From Phyllostachys edulis (taxonomy: Eukaryota; Streptophyta; Magnoliopsida; Poales; Poaceae): DNA of 64,000 nt. The DNA lies in the NCBI GenBank assembly GCA_036346405.1, contig CM070562.1, positions 108,204,999 to 108,268,998 of the forward strand, read 5' to 3'. The stretch's first letter is position 1. Every line of letters begins with the position of its first letter. The notes beneath the pieces were generated by a model. That model was not told where the DNA came from and did no database searches. It saw only the letters and a list, made by a program, of their open reading frames with translations. A program made the position numbers and the translations under genes. This document shows positions 1-10,626 of this stretch, in pieces.

Positions 1-217
1 TCATTGGAATATCAAATTCACATAAATAGGAAGAGAACAAATTGAAAATGTACAATACAATAAATTTAGTACCTTGCTAATGGATAATGTGCCTCCAAAT
101 GTTCATAAATATGTGAGTACCGATCTGTAAATAAGAAATATCAAATTTAGTGATACAATATTAAATTGTAAATATTCATAAACGTTAAAAATGAAATGAA
201 AACATACCACTAAGTCA

Positions 218-402
218 CTAAATCTGATTACGACGCAATTTCACTCTACGAGTTTTCATGTCTTGAAACCGTTAAATGATTCTTTTATTATCAAGGCTTC
301 TAAATATCTCTCGCTCGGTGTAGCACATCATCAAGTCATTCAGCCATTCATCTGATAACTTGTTGCGCAAATCTGTTTTAATAATCTTCATTGCTGAGAA
401 TA
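218..402 (-). pseudogene. hAT transposase C-terminal fragment
   Basis: Translating the minus strand from about 402 down to the TAG at 218 gives the end of a hAT transposase: FSAMKIIKTDLRNKLSDEWL is followed by NDLMMCYTEREIF. This is the stretch just after the hAT dimerisation core in the TTF/MYM-type zinc-finger transposases that are common in plants. The frame is broken by a TAA after the residues LDNKRII. No upstream exon is recognisable at higher coordinates, so this is a short, dead remnant. The flanking AT-rich sequence (1-217 and 403-606) shows no gene. Confidence 0.75.
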
Positions 403-606
403 ATTAAACAACAACGAGTCAATCACTAATTAAACATATTGGCTAAACAACAATCTGCATCAATATAACAATCATAAGTTGGGGATTCACTCATTCACAA
501 ATTCATTCACTGCAGTTAGCATATCACAAATGCACAATAGCACTTAGCAGTTAGCACATGACTTAGATGAGTAGATCTGTAGATGACTACATGACTACAT
601 GAGCAA

Positions 607-1010
607 TTGAGCACATCGGCACAGCCGCACATAAGCACATTTGGCCATTTGGGGATTTCACTGCTGCCTCACCTTAGGTCCGCGGCCGACCGCCTCTGGG
701 CGGGCCTCCCTCTTCGCTCCACGCCGCCCCGCCTGCCTCGGCGCCTCCTCCTCCGGCCTCCTCAACTCCGCTCCGCGCCGATCACCTCCGGGTGGACCTC
801 CCCCTCCGCTCCAGGCGCCAGCCACCACGGGTCTGCGGCCTCGCCCGCCCCGGCAGTGGGGCCTCCCCCTCCGCTCCGCGCCTCCGCGCTGACAGCCTCC
901 GGGCGGGCCTCCCCCTCCGCTCCGTGCCGACCGCCTCCGCTCCGAGCCGGGCCACCGCGCCTCCCCCTCCGCTGCTGAGTCGACGCCTCAACGGTGAGGC
1001 GCGGAGGATT
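607..1010. repeat. GC-rich degenerate repeat block
   Basis: A CpG-rich island in AT-rich surroundings. The pyrimidine-rich motif cctccccctccgctcc recurs, with variations, about five times, separated by short GC spacers containing gcctccgggcggg. Open frames on both strands here are Pro/Arg/Ser-rich low-complexity products of this repetition and match no family I recognise. It could be the GC-rich first exon or leader of a mobile element, but nothing proves it. Confidence 0.5.
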
Positions 1011-1753
1011 GACTGTTCTGGCCCTTCCGGCAGTCCTATTCGCCTGGTTTTCTGCTCCTCTTCCTCATGTTCTAGCTTTGATTTGGGCCAGGATTTACCA
1101 CTGATTTGGACCGGCTAGGGTTCTAGGCCTTAAGCCACCGACTGGGCCTTAGCCCTTAAGTGACTCTTCTTCAACCTCCGGCAGTCTGGGTCTTCTTCAA
1201 CCGGGTCTTCTTCAACCTCCATCACTCCATGCCTCAGTCTCAGTGGGAGGAGGGGATACTAGGGGCACCACTGTGGGAGGAGGGGGTGCTTGAGCACCCA
1301 GAAACACCCACAGTGGATTCACCCCTGTACATAACAGTTCTGCCAATGGCAATTGCACTGGCCATAATCTTTTTAGATGTGGCTAAGGCACTTTGCATGA
1401 TGGAACTCGCATGATGGAACTGGCTATAACTAAAACGAGAACTTTTTCTTCAGGAATTATTGGTGTTTGTACTACCACTAGCAGTTGCACCTTTGAAGAA
1501 CATAGCATGTGTACTGTGCATCTGTGCGTGGATACCGGCCGGCATGGGAAAATAGCCTGACTGTTGCAAGTTATGGCGGCCCCAAGCACAGTCACGCTGG
1601 TGGCCACGGCCAAAGCCCGCGCGCTCAACTCGCTCGAGCGCCGCAACGACACGCGGCACGCGACCTAAAAAATGTCGCCGCGTGCTAGCACAAGCGCGGT
1701 GCGATAGACCTGCGAGTTGGGTCGAGCTATTTCGAATCAGCAAGAGACCCAAT
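1011..1753. other. no gene recognised
   Basis: Mixed-composition sequence. Short open frames lack any recognisable domain or splice logic. I see no RNA gene or terminal repeat here. Confidence 0.5.
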
Positions 1754-2100
1754 TAGACTTGTTTATGGGTGGCTCGATCCGTCGGCCCGGTCTGAAATCT
1801 CGGTAAAAATAATTAAAAAATAAAATTCTATTTATTTAATGCTGAAAATAAATTAAATATTAGTTTTTTACTCCAAAAACTGATTAAAATAATGCATTTT
1901 AAACAGGAAATTCGTTTTTCGGGTTGGGCCAGTCCTTCGGATGTGGCATGACAGACGGCTCGGCCTGGCCCGACACGACCACAGCATGGCGGCACGGCGG
2001 CATGCCAAGCTGCGCTTCCGCCTGCGACCTCGCCGCGCCGCGCGCGCCGGCCGGCATCGCCATCCGGGAGGGATGTGGGCATCGCGGAATCACGACAGAG
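1754..2100. mobile_element. truncated non-autonomous hAT-like element (one end)
   Basis: Begins with TAGACTTGTTTATGGG, which resembles the terminal repeats of the elements at 29438-29683 (TAGACCcaTTCAT) and 57239-57443 (TAGATGTGTTCATG). The interior has the same layout: GC-rich ggcccggtc / cggcctggcccgacacg motifs flanking an AT-rich core. No matching right terminus is found, so the element is truncated or rearranged. Sequence from 2101 to about 2520 shows no supportable gene. Confidence 0.4.
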
Positions 2101-2521
2101 GCTGGGGCGCCGCCGTCATGATGTTGCCGAAGTCCGTCGAGGCCAGCACGGTGGCCAGTGGCGTTGGGTCGGTCTGAAGCTTCCCTGTTGTGGCGGATGC
2201 GCTAAGGTCACCGACCACGGATGACCACCACCAATCCACCATACGCGTCGTGTGCATGAGCCCATGGAGGGGGGAGACCGGAGATGGGGAGGTTGCCAGG
2301 TTGGATCGGAGACGGAGTTAGAGGAGAACCGGAGAATGGAGATGGCCACAGAAGCCAGATGGGATTGGGGGAGAAAGAATAGATGGTGAGGGGCCTGGGG
2401 GCACGGGCGTAGGATGCTACACAAAGCAGTGAAGGCGTGAAGCACTAGGCCTTGCTACTACTGCTGTGTTGCATATCAAGTATTCAAGTATATCAACTGA
2501 GAGTGGATGCTCATGCTAGTT

Positions 2522-2598
2522 AGCTTAGCTAGTATAGTGTGCTACTAAGTGTAAAGAGCTTAGCTAGTATAGTAGTATAGTATGCTACTAAGTATAAA
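2522..2598. repeat. short tandem duplication
   Basis: The block agcttagctagtatag followed by tgctactaagt and taaa occurs twice in a row (from 2522 and from 2557). It abuts the insertion site of the solo LTR starting at 2601. Confidence 0.7.
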
Positions 2599-2600
2599 CC

Positions 2601-4219
2601 TGAAGGGATACGGGTAGGCTACGATAGCAACAAATCAAAATTTCTATCGTGTAAACCAGGAAGCCAAGCAAGAAGATGATCACAGATCGTTACCACTAGA
2701 CGCGCAGAGCAGCGGAAGAAGCGTCGGAGCAGACTAGTCCGACGAAGAGCGCGTCGATGTACTGGCTGTAGTCGATCGTCCAACGTCAAGCACATTGATG
2801 CAGTGGTCGTAGTCAATCGTCCAGCGTCCTCGCGAGTCGATCGTCTCCTCCAGCACCTCTGCAGTTCCTTGCGAAGATCGCGGATCGTCCTCAAGCGCAA
2901 CAACGTAGAAGCGCCTCTATGGTATCCACATGTCCAGGGAAGGAACAACCGTACGCCGGTGTGCTAGCATCAAGTCGCACGGCAAGGCTCTCAAGAAGAT
3001 GGCGGCTAAGGTTTTGGGAGAGCAACTCATGTCAACACTTCTGCTTCCCAACAGCCTCATGCATCTCCTTATATAGTGTCCGTGAAGGATTCTATCCGAA
3101 CACGCTTTACGAATAGTATCCGTACTGGTTTGTTCCAACCCGTTAAGTGTGTGACTCGTTAGGTTCATGCGTAGTTCGGTTGTGACTCGGAAACCCTTTC
3201 CGACCACGAGTCGTAGCGGTTCCTAGCAGGACATAATGATTCCCGAATACACACAAATTATATCGGACGAACCTTAATGTAATATGATCTACGACCAGGT
3301 CCTCATCACTTACGACCAGGTCCTATCTCTATACAACCAGTTTGTATTTGGTCACGACCAGCTCGTAACTCCTTACGACTTGGTTTCGACCACTCTGTGA
3401 TTACGTTCGACCGATCTCGACCGATTCGTATCTCCATCGACCGATCAATGGCGGGTCGAACTAAGCATTACTCATGTATTCTCCTTTGCCTCACGATATC
3501 TAGTGAACTCCGGGTGAGATGTTGTGTCATCCATGGACTGTTCAATACTTTTTCGATCGAGTATCGGATAACCTTATGTGGTCGAACTCTTGACCACCAA
3601 TGGGCATGGCCATGCACTTTCTTTATTCGACCACTTGAGGGCCCGAGATATCTCTCTGTTATGTTAGGAGGAAAATCCCATATCCCACCAGTCACATCCA
3701 TCTGCATGTTTTATAGCATACCCGAAAGCTACATTTATAACTACCCAGTTACGAGTAGCGTTTGGCAACCCCTAAGAGTGCTATTACACATGTAGGAAAC
3801 CATGTTCATCTCAGGTCTAAGGATTATACATCATCATTGCTTGAGACCAACTAATGACAAATAGAATCATAACAATCTCAATAGTGTCTCAAGGTGGGTC
3901 TTATCTAACACCATGTTCTCTAATATGTGTCCACATTACCGATTCGATATCTCTATATCTATGACTGGTGAAACATGGTCATCAATCAATACATGTGTTA
4001 GTCGTAGAGTCACTAGTGTTCCGACCAGTGACTTTCGATCAGGGATATCTTTTAGAACGACATCATCATAAGTTAAAAGAGCTTCACCAACAAGTCACAT
4101 ACTCGTTAATCTTCATAACTGGTGATTCATTCAAGGAACAAGATAACATATTATCAAATATTGTGAACATAATGAAATATAATCATCTCTATGATTGCCT
4201 CTAGGGCATATTTCCAACA
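2601..4219 (-). mobile_element. solo LTR, Angela/BARE-like Ty1-copia, copy 1
   Basis: On the minus strand the element begins TGTTGGAAATATGCCCTAGA, the hallmark start of Angela/BARE/RIRE1-type copia LTRs, and ends with CA (TG at 2601 on the plus strand). It is flanked by a perfect 5-bp target-site duplication, AAACC, at 2596-2600 and 4220-4224. No PBS, polypurine tract or pol sequence accompanies it, so it is a solo LTR left by unequal recombination. It shares most of its length with the copy at 5213-6726 in the same orientation. Short open frames inside are not genes. Confidence 0.88.
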
Positions 4220-4224
4220 AAACC

Positions 4225-4879
4225 GGCCCTATGGCTATCGCATATCAGTAGCAAACTAGCAGCCACAGCATGCGGCATGCATGGCATGGAGCCATGGACC
4301 AACAAATGCGAAATAGTAGTGGCCAGTGGGCCAGTGTCTAGTGGGTTAGTAGAGCATTTTGTGCTGCTACGGTGCTACCAGTTACCTCATCAACTTATGT
4401 ATAGACTATGGAGGCTGGAGGCAGCCTAGCTAGCTAAATGACCAGTCACATCGTTGCAAGCTTTGCAGAATTGTAGGTGAGCTGTGGAGATTGAGAAATT
4501 AAATCTTTTTCCATGCGCATGGGTCCAATATTAGCTGATTTGACAACACAGCTGGCAATTGTTGTAGCAGCAACACACTGGCTTACTAAGAGAGAGAGGC
4601 AACAAAAACCAGGCAACGGCTCGCGCTAGACACGATAGGACGTTACTTTGACATGATAAGACATAACGAGGGTAAAATCAACAGGCCAAACAACGGCAAT
4701 ATTCTTCTCTCGAATGCTCCATGCCTATAAAAATGCAAGTCTGCCGCTCATGGTCACGAAGCTTAGCTTCTCTTTTGCTCTACTAACTCTCTCTTGCTCA
4801 TTTCTTCTCCACACAAAACGCAGCTCATCTTTTGCTCTACTGATTCTCTCTTTGCTTAGTGCTCTATTAAATAAAAAGC
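4225..4879. other. upstream/leader region of the hAT pseudogene
   Basis: Non-coding sequence between solo LTR 1 and the BED-type hAT coding remnant. It contains a TATA box (4726-4733) and, after it, two imperfect copies of a pyrimidine-rich block (cttttgctctact followed by ctctctcttgctc or a variant), probably the 5' leader of the transposase transcript. No terminal inverted repeat could be fixed. Confidence 0.4.
4726..4733 (+). promoter_or_regulatory. TATA box, candidate hAT promoter
   Basis: TATAAAAA about 150 bp before the first ATG of the hAT remnant at 4880. Position and sequence fit a plant core promoter; there is no transcript evidence. Confidence 0.4.
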
Positions 4880-5212
4880 ATGCCATCAAGGAGTCGAAGC
4901 ATGAAGCCGACGGAGGGAGCGACGGAGCTCGGTAGCGCTGTGCTATCGAGGAGTCATATCATGAAAGCAGCAGTGGGGAGAGGGAGACGCTTAGTCTCAC
5001 GTCGCTCAATCTCCCGCCACTACCCTAGACCTCCTCCCCCCGCCTCTCCCATCGATGCCCGTCAGCTCTCCCTAGGCATGGGGGACTACGGCATGGATGA
5101 CCGTCATATGGACGGTACGGAAGGATACGAGGAGTACTAATGCGGTCCAGACCCGATGGAGATGCCAGACTTCGGTACTCCATCCACGGATGGCAATATT
5201 GATGGGTCCACC
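4880..5212 (+). pseudogene. hAT transposase (BED type), 5' part
   Basis: An open frame starts at ATG 4880 and runs to a premature TAA at 5138-5140; the same frame continues to the insertion point of solo LTR 2 at 5212. If the LTR and one copy of its target duplication are disregarded, the frame continues in register into the BED zinc finger at 6732 onward, which is why I treat both parts as one interrupted gene. The N-terminal region is low complexity and Asp/Gly/Met-rich (MGDYGMDDRHMDGTEGYEEY), as is usual for the variable N-termini of plant hAT transposases. Confidence 0.6.
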
Positions 5213-6726
5213 TGTTGGGTCACGGGGTAGGCTACGATAGCTACAAACAAAAATTCTACCACGCGAACCAGGATGCCAAGCAAGTAGATGATCACGGATC
5301 GTTACCATGACGCCACAGAGCGGCGGAAGAAGGGTTGGGCGGCTGGTCCAGCGAAGCGCGTCGATGTAGTGGTCGTAGTCGATCGTCTCCTCCAAAGCGT
5401 CTGCGGTTCCTTGTGAAGATCGCGGATCGTCCTCAAGCGCAACAATCGTAGTGGCGCCTCTCACGGTATCCACACGTCCGGGAAGGAACAACCGAACGCC
5501 GTGTGCGGCACCAAGTCGCCGCGGTGGAGCTCTCAAGAAGATGGCGGCTAGGGTTTTTGGTGGTGTTTCACGCATCCTCTCAACGACCTCATGCACCTCC
5601 TTATATAGTGCTCGTGGCGGATCCTATCCGAACACATTTCTGAATCGTATTCAGTCTTGGTTTGTTCAACCCGTTAAGTGTGTGACCACAGAGGTTCATG
5701 TGTAGTTCGGTTGTGACTCGGAAACCGTTTAGATCACGAGTAAATGGCGGCTCCTAGCGAACATATCGATTCCGAATACACACAAATTATATCGGACGAA
5801 CCTTAATGCAATATGATCTCGACCGGTCTTCATTACTTACGACGAGTCCTATCGTATCTGACCGGTTCGTATGTGGTCACGACGATTCGTAACTCCTTAC
5901 GACGAGTTACGACCACTCTGTGATTACGTTCGACCGATCTCACGACTAGCTCGTATTTGCATCGACCAATCTGTAATTGTTCGACTGGCGACCTACTCGT
6001 GTATACTCCCTTTGCCTCACGATGTGCGGTTGAACTCGGTGAGATGTTGTGTCATCCATGGGTATTCAATACTTTCTCGATCGAGTATCGAGATAACTTT
6101 ACATGGTGAACTCTTCGACTACTAGTGGCATGGCCATGCACTTTCTTTATCCGATCTGTGAGGGCCCGAGACATCTCTCTGTTATGTTAGGAGGGCAAAT
6201 CCATATCAGGCCGGTCACATTCCTCTCTATGTTTGAGCATACCCAAAGCTACCTTTATAACTACCCGATTCACGGTGTAGCGTTTGGCAACTAAGCGTGC
6301 TCTTACACATGTAGGAAACCATCTTGATCTCGGTCTAAGGATTATACATCATCATTGCTTGAGACCAACTAATGACACATAGATTCATAACAATCTCAAT
6401 AGTGCCTCAAGGTGGGTCTTATCCAACATCATGTTCTCTAACATGTGTCCATATTATTGGTTTGATATCTCCATATCTATGACTCGTGAAACATAGTCAT
6501 CAACCAATACATATGCTAGTCTATTCATATGTGTCCTCATATGTTTACGACCGAGGATCGTATAAGAATAATTATTGCGAAAATATAGAGTTTCACAACC
6601 AAGTCACATACTTGATAATAAATATTAACAATATTATTCTAGGAACAAGATAACACATTATCCAATGTCATGAACATAATGAAATGTAATCATCTCTATG
6701 ATTGCCTCTAGGGCATATTTCCAACA
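5213..6726 (-). mobile_element. solo LTR, Angela/BARE-like Ty1-copia, copy 2
   Basis: Same family and orientation as the LTR at 2601-4219, including the diagnostic minus-strand start TGTTGGAAATATGCCCTAGA. It is bounded by TG (5213) and CA (6726) with a target-site duplication CCACC/CCACT (one mismatch) at 5208-5212 and 6727-6731. No internal retroelement sequence is present. It splits the BED-type hAT pseudogene, so it is younger than that gene. Confidence 0.85.
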
Positions 6727-8618
6727 CCACTCTCGGCAGCAGCAGCGCCGGGCGAAGGGCGGAGTGCTGGAAGCACATGACCTGGAGCGAGGAAATTCGA
6801 GACGGCCAAACGGTAGAGATCGCAACTTGTAATTATTACAAAACTTAATTAACTGCTCATACAGGTGGAGGGACGGGGCACTTGAACCGGCACTACAAAG
6901 CATGCTTGAAAAAGATGGGGGCGCACACGCAAGGTGGAGGAGTCCAAACACAGCTCAACTTCGAGGCTGATGGCTCTGTTTCTGAGGATCAACCGATTAG
7001 GATGGGTGAAAGTTGCTCGTTCGAAAGAATGATCCAACGCAGCTTTTGTCCACAGTACCAACATGTTAGTAGGAGAACGACATCATCTGATATTTTAGGA
7101 TGTATAGTAAAGAGCTAGCAGCACTAAAAGAAATTTTTTCTAAAAGTTCAGTACTCTTTTGCTTTAACTTCGGATATTTGGACATCATCGCACTAGAGAA
7201 CTGTCTACGTTAGTGTTGTAGTCCATTATTTAGATGACGAGTATAAGCTAAACAAGAGAGTCATAGAGTTTAAGTTAATTACTGAATCACACGCGGGAGA
7301 TGCCATTGCTGAGCTCATACTGGGGGTAATTGATGATTTTCAAATAGAAAATAAGATTGTTCTATAACTCTTGACAACGCATCGGCGAAAACAACGGCTA
7401 TGAACATCCTCATCCCAAGGTTCCAGACATATATTGGTGGATATGTTCTCCACCAGTGATGCATATGTCACATCCTCAACCTCGTTGTACAAGATGGTAT
7501 GGAGGTGATTGTCGTTTATTTGAACAATAATTGTGATGCCCTTCGTTTCCTCTCACATTCAACGGTGGTGGCAGCTCGGTTCGCGGAGTATTGCGTAGCC
7601 AACGACAAGGCCCTAAAAAAAATCGGTCTTGACATGAAGGTGAGGTGGAACTCAACATACATCATGCTGAAGAAGGTGCAAGGGTATGAACATCTTATAT
7701 CTGTCTTTGTCAATGCTAACGCAGATAAGTTGGTAGTTGCTAACTAAAATTAGGAAATTGTTAGTTATTTTCGAGAATTTTTTTATACCTTTTTTACAAA
7801 GCAACTAAGACTCTATTTGGTATTTACTACCCTACCTCTTACTTAGTTATAGATTTATTTGGCTAATTGCAAACAAGTTTGCTAAATCTAGAGAACATTC
7901 CCTTTTAGATCATGTTGTTGCAGCAATGGAGGAAAAATTTGTTAAATATTTTGGATCTATTTCACACCTATATTGTTTTGCTACCATTTTGGATCCTACA
8001 AAAAAGTCAGCAGGTTTGCAGATGGCCATGGAGTGAATAGATGAGTGCCTCGAACTTGATTTCTCCGAAGCTTTCGAACACGTCAAAAAGGAGTTTGTTC
8101 GTGTTTTTAGCTTGTATCATGACAAGCTTGGCGGCAGCACGAGATCGGAGGCCTCACAGCACACATATCAAAGCAAGATAAACTTGACATCACACTTGTG
8201 AAAGAAGCTGAAGGAAACGTCTAGTTCTTCACCCTCAAAATATCAGGCGGCCCCCAACTGGAATTCTACCTCCGAGCTGAACCACTACTTGGAGCATGAT
8301 TTTGCAAACATGGATCCTGATCTTTCTGGTGAAGGCAAGTTAGACTTGCTCGATTGGTGGAAGAACAACAAGCAAATATTCCCTGTGCTGTGCCATTTCG
8401 CACGAGATGTTCTACAGGTTCCGGTGTCCTCCATCTCTTTGGAAGCGACGTTCAACATGGTAGGAAGAATAATTGAAGAAAGGAGGTCATCTCTCACACC
8501 TAAGATGGTGGAGGCAATCACCTGCCTCAAGGACTGAGAATTGGCAAAAGAGCGACATCAGCATCAACTAGAGGATGCTGAGATCGTAGATGCGTTAGCC
8601 GATCTCAATGTCGAATAG
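6727..8618 (+). pseudogene. hAT transposase (BED type), main part
   Basis: The order of conserved blocks is that of an Ac-like hAT transposase. A BED finger comes first (GRRAECWKHMTW, CNYYKT, GGGTGHLNRHYKAC; the second metal-binding Cys appears replaced by Tyr, and a stop follows KT). Next come the RNase-H-like catalytic region pieces (SFALTSDIWTS near 7155; ESHAGDAIAELILG near 7290; LDNASAKTTAMN near 7370; CHILNLVVQDGMEV near 7470; DMKVRWNSTYIMLKKVQGYE near 7635). The dimerisation domain is last (8289-8537: WWKNNKQIFPVL, ARDVLQVPVSSISLEATFN, RRSSLTPKMVEAITCLKD). The reading frame is broken by several stops and frameshifts, and the TGA at 8535-8537 probably replaces a Trp codon because the frame then runs on to TAG at 8616-8618. 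It is dead and also split by a solo LTR. Confidence 0.85.
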
Positions 8619-8646
8619 TCGACATGTATGCATAAATGTAGTTAAT

Positions 8647-8704
8647 GTACTCTTTTCCTTACCGGGAAAACCCCACACTTGGGCGTAAGGTTTTTAACGA
8701 GGCA
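8647..8704 (+). other. shared transposon 3' module
   Basis: Just after the hAT stop lies gtactctttt, then a ccgggaaaacccc stretch, then taaggtttttaacgaggca. Clearly related modules occur in the same sense orientation at the 3' ends of the copia element (10501-10562, minus) and the deleted hAT (49991-50059, minus). Probably a 3'-UTR or end-formation signal; its function is not known to me. Confidence 0.5.
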
Positions 8705-8711
8705 GTAACAA

Positions 8712-8732
8712 TGTGTGTGTGTGTGTGTGTGT
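8712..8732. repeat. (GT)n microsatellite
   Basis: An uninterrupted TG/GT dinucleotide run of about ten units. Confidence 0.95.
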
Positions 8733-9300
8733 AAAATATTAATGAAATTTCATTTTTCCCTCTAATTTTTAAGTGTCCATAATTTCACATCATTCAACAT
8801 TTCTCTTTTCTTTCTCATCCTTTAATAATAGTTTAGTTATTCACACTCAATAGAAAAACTAATATTATGGTTATAGTATAACGTAACAATGCTGCTAATA
8901 CTAGCAAACTGTGAGCTAATTACTAGCTGGGCTGGGTATGTAGGATTCTATTTTGTTCGTCAACTTATATAAGTACAACTCTGTCTCTTTCTTCACTCAG
9001 CCAGCCTCCACTCTCCTTCCAAAAAATTTAAAACAAGCAGTTTTCACAACCTGTACATAATTTTTTCTAATCACCGGTCAGGCATCACATGCACTGATGA
9101 CACCAGTCACCGGTGCACTAGTTAGTACTCTAGTACTCTAGTCTAGTAGACTAGTAGTAGTACTACCATGCAGGAATGCACATGGAGCACCAGACATTTT
9201 TGTTGTCAATTAAATATTTGCTAGTACTACTACACGTCCAAGTTAGACTTGCCCCTGCCTTTGAGCCTTTCCAACTTCCAAGAGACTCTAGAATTCTAGA
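8733..9300. other. no gene recognised
   Basis: AT-rich sequence with short repeated tagtac/ctagtag stretches around 9120-9170. No coding, RNA or terminal-repeat signal was recognised. Confidence 0.5.
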
Positions 9301-10133
9301 TTGCTGCCGAGTGACACATGCTACTGGCTAGTGCTACTCTCTCTCACTCTCTGTCTCTCTTCTTTGGTTCTTTCTTCATTTCTTGACTTCTCCCAATCGC
9401 AACCTTCGTCTCCAATCCATGGCTTGGCTGGCCACTGGCTCCATTCCTCCTCTCCTCAGCCCACCTGCGGAGCTGCCCAAGGCGGCAACGCCGGCAAGGT
9501 CCCAAGGCGCCGCCTCCCGCCTCCAACCACAACCGGCTCTGGCCTCCGGGCATCTCCAACCATAGCAGCGGCGTCGCGGGTTCTCAGCGACAAGGAGGAG
9601 GCCCCGACAGTGGTGTCGTGGGCTCGCGGTGGTCTCTGCGTCACGCGGTAACCTCGCCGCCCTTAGGCCTTGGCCCGCACGCTGCATCGGTGCCTCCTTC
9701 GCGTCGCGCCACAGCTGCTTTGTGTCGTGCCCGTGTCGGCACAGCCCGACGGCAGCACGGCGGGCCAACGTGCCACGCTAGGCCTCGTCGGTGGGTGTCC
9801 GTGCTGACACGGCATGGCACGGAGGAGCATGCCATGCCGACCGTTGTGGCCCACCGAGGCCCATGGCCCATCGTGCCCGTGCTGTGCCGGCACGGCACAG
9901 CATGACTCCCACCTCTAGCTCGTGTGCCCTGCATCCGTGCCCAGAGTTGCATTTTCTCGTATGTCAAACGTGCGGTTGCCAAAATCCCACTTCCCCGGCC
10001 GACACGACACCGCGCGGCGTGGACTTGGGCACCCCCGCATCGGGATGTCGGTGTCGTGACCGCCACCCTCGTGGTCGTGGGCTCGTGGCCACCTTGGAGC
10101 AGCGCACGCGGTCGAATCCGATTTGCTTATTAA
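9301..10133. other. GC-rich block with hAT-like subterminal motifs
   Basis: From 9376 the sequence turns GC-rich with several overlapping short open frames and no recognisable domain. From about 9718 to 10080 it is packed with short palindromic words such as gtgccggcacggcac, cgtgctgacacggcatggcac and cggccgacacgac. These resemble the GC-rich subterminal regions of the non-autonomous hAT elements elsewhere in the window (for example 46158-46752). No terminal repeats were fixed. The copia element begins right after, at 10134. Confidence 0.35.
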
Positions 10134-10385
10134 TGTTGAGAAACTGTTGCTGGTGAGTCCAGTCCGAGTGATTATCTCGTAGACAAACTCAGAACCATAA
10201 AAACAATACAAGAACAGAACAGTAGATTGAATACAGAGATATGAAGGGACTTCTGGCTTCTCTTTATTGCTCTTCTGTAAATGGTAGTACAATGGTTGGG
10301 GTCTCCCCTCTTTTATATAGGCTACTGGATGGATGAGGAGTCTATCGTGATCCAGGACTACCGGCCTGGGCCTGGTTTCTTAACA
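10134..10385 (-). repeat. 3' LTR of the copia element
   Basis: 252 bp, starting TGTTGAGAAAC and ending TTTCTTAACA on the plus strand. It is homologous to 16887-17145. It contains, on the minus strand, the TATA-like ctatataaaag (complement of 10307-10320). Confidence 0.9.
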
Positions 10386-10397
10386 CACCCCCTTGGG
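10386..10397 (-). other. polypurine tract of the copia element
   Basis: The minus strand reads ccaagggggtg directly before the 3' LTR start TGTTAAG. This is the expected place and composition for the plus-strand priming site. Confidence 0.75.
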
Positions 10398-10500
10398 CAC
10401 TCATCCGACATGTTCATGTCTCATTAAAACTCTATAAAAATCTAGTGGGAAAAATTTAGAGAAAGAGTACATGAAACATGTTCTGCTGTGCTGCACGAAT

Positions 10501-10562
10501 TGCCTCGTTAAAACCTTAGCTGAAAAACTTCAGGAAAACTCGTCAAGAGAAAAAGAGTACAA
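10501..10562 (-). other. shared transposon 3' module (copia copy)
   Basis: The plus strand reads tgcctcgttaaaacctt, then aaaaactt, and ends aaaaagagtaca. Read on the element's sense strand, this is the same tactctttt ... aaggttttaacgaggca arrangement seen after the hAT genes at 8647-8704 and 49991-50059. Confidence 0.5.
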
Positions 10563-10626
10563 TCCACCCAATTTCATTTAATCTCCAGAATTAATTCTTT
10601 GGGTACTCGATCTTCGTGATCAAGCT

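Noticed and set aside
2601..6726. One full copia element with two LTRs
   Set aside because: Each LTR has its own flanking duplication, and the sequence between them is a hAT gene, not retroelement interior.
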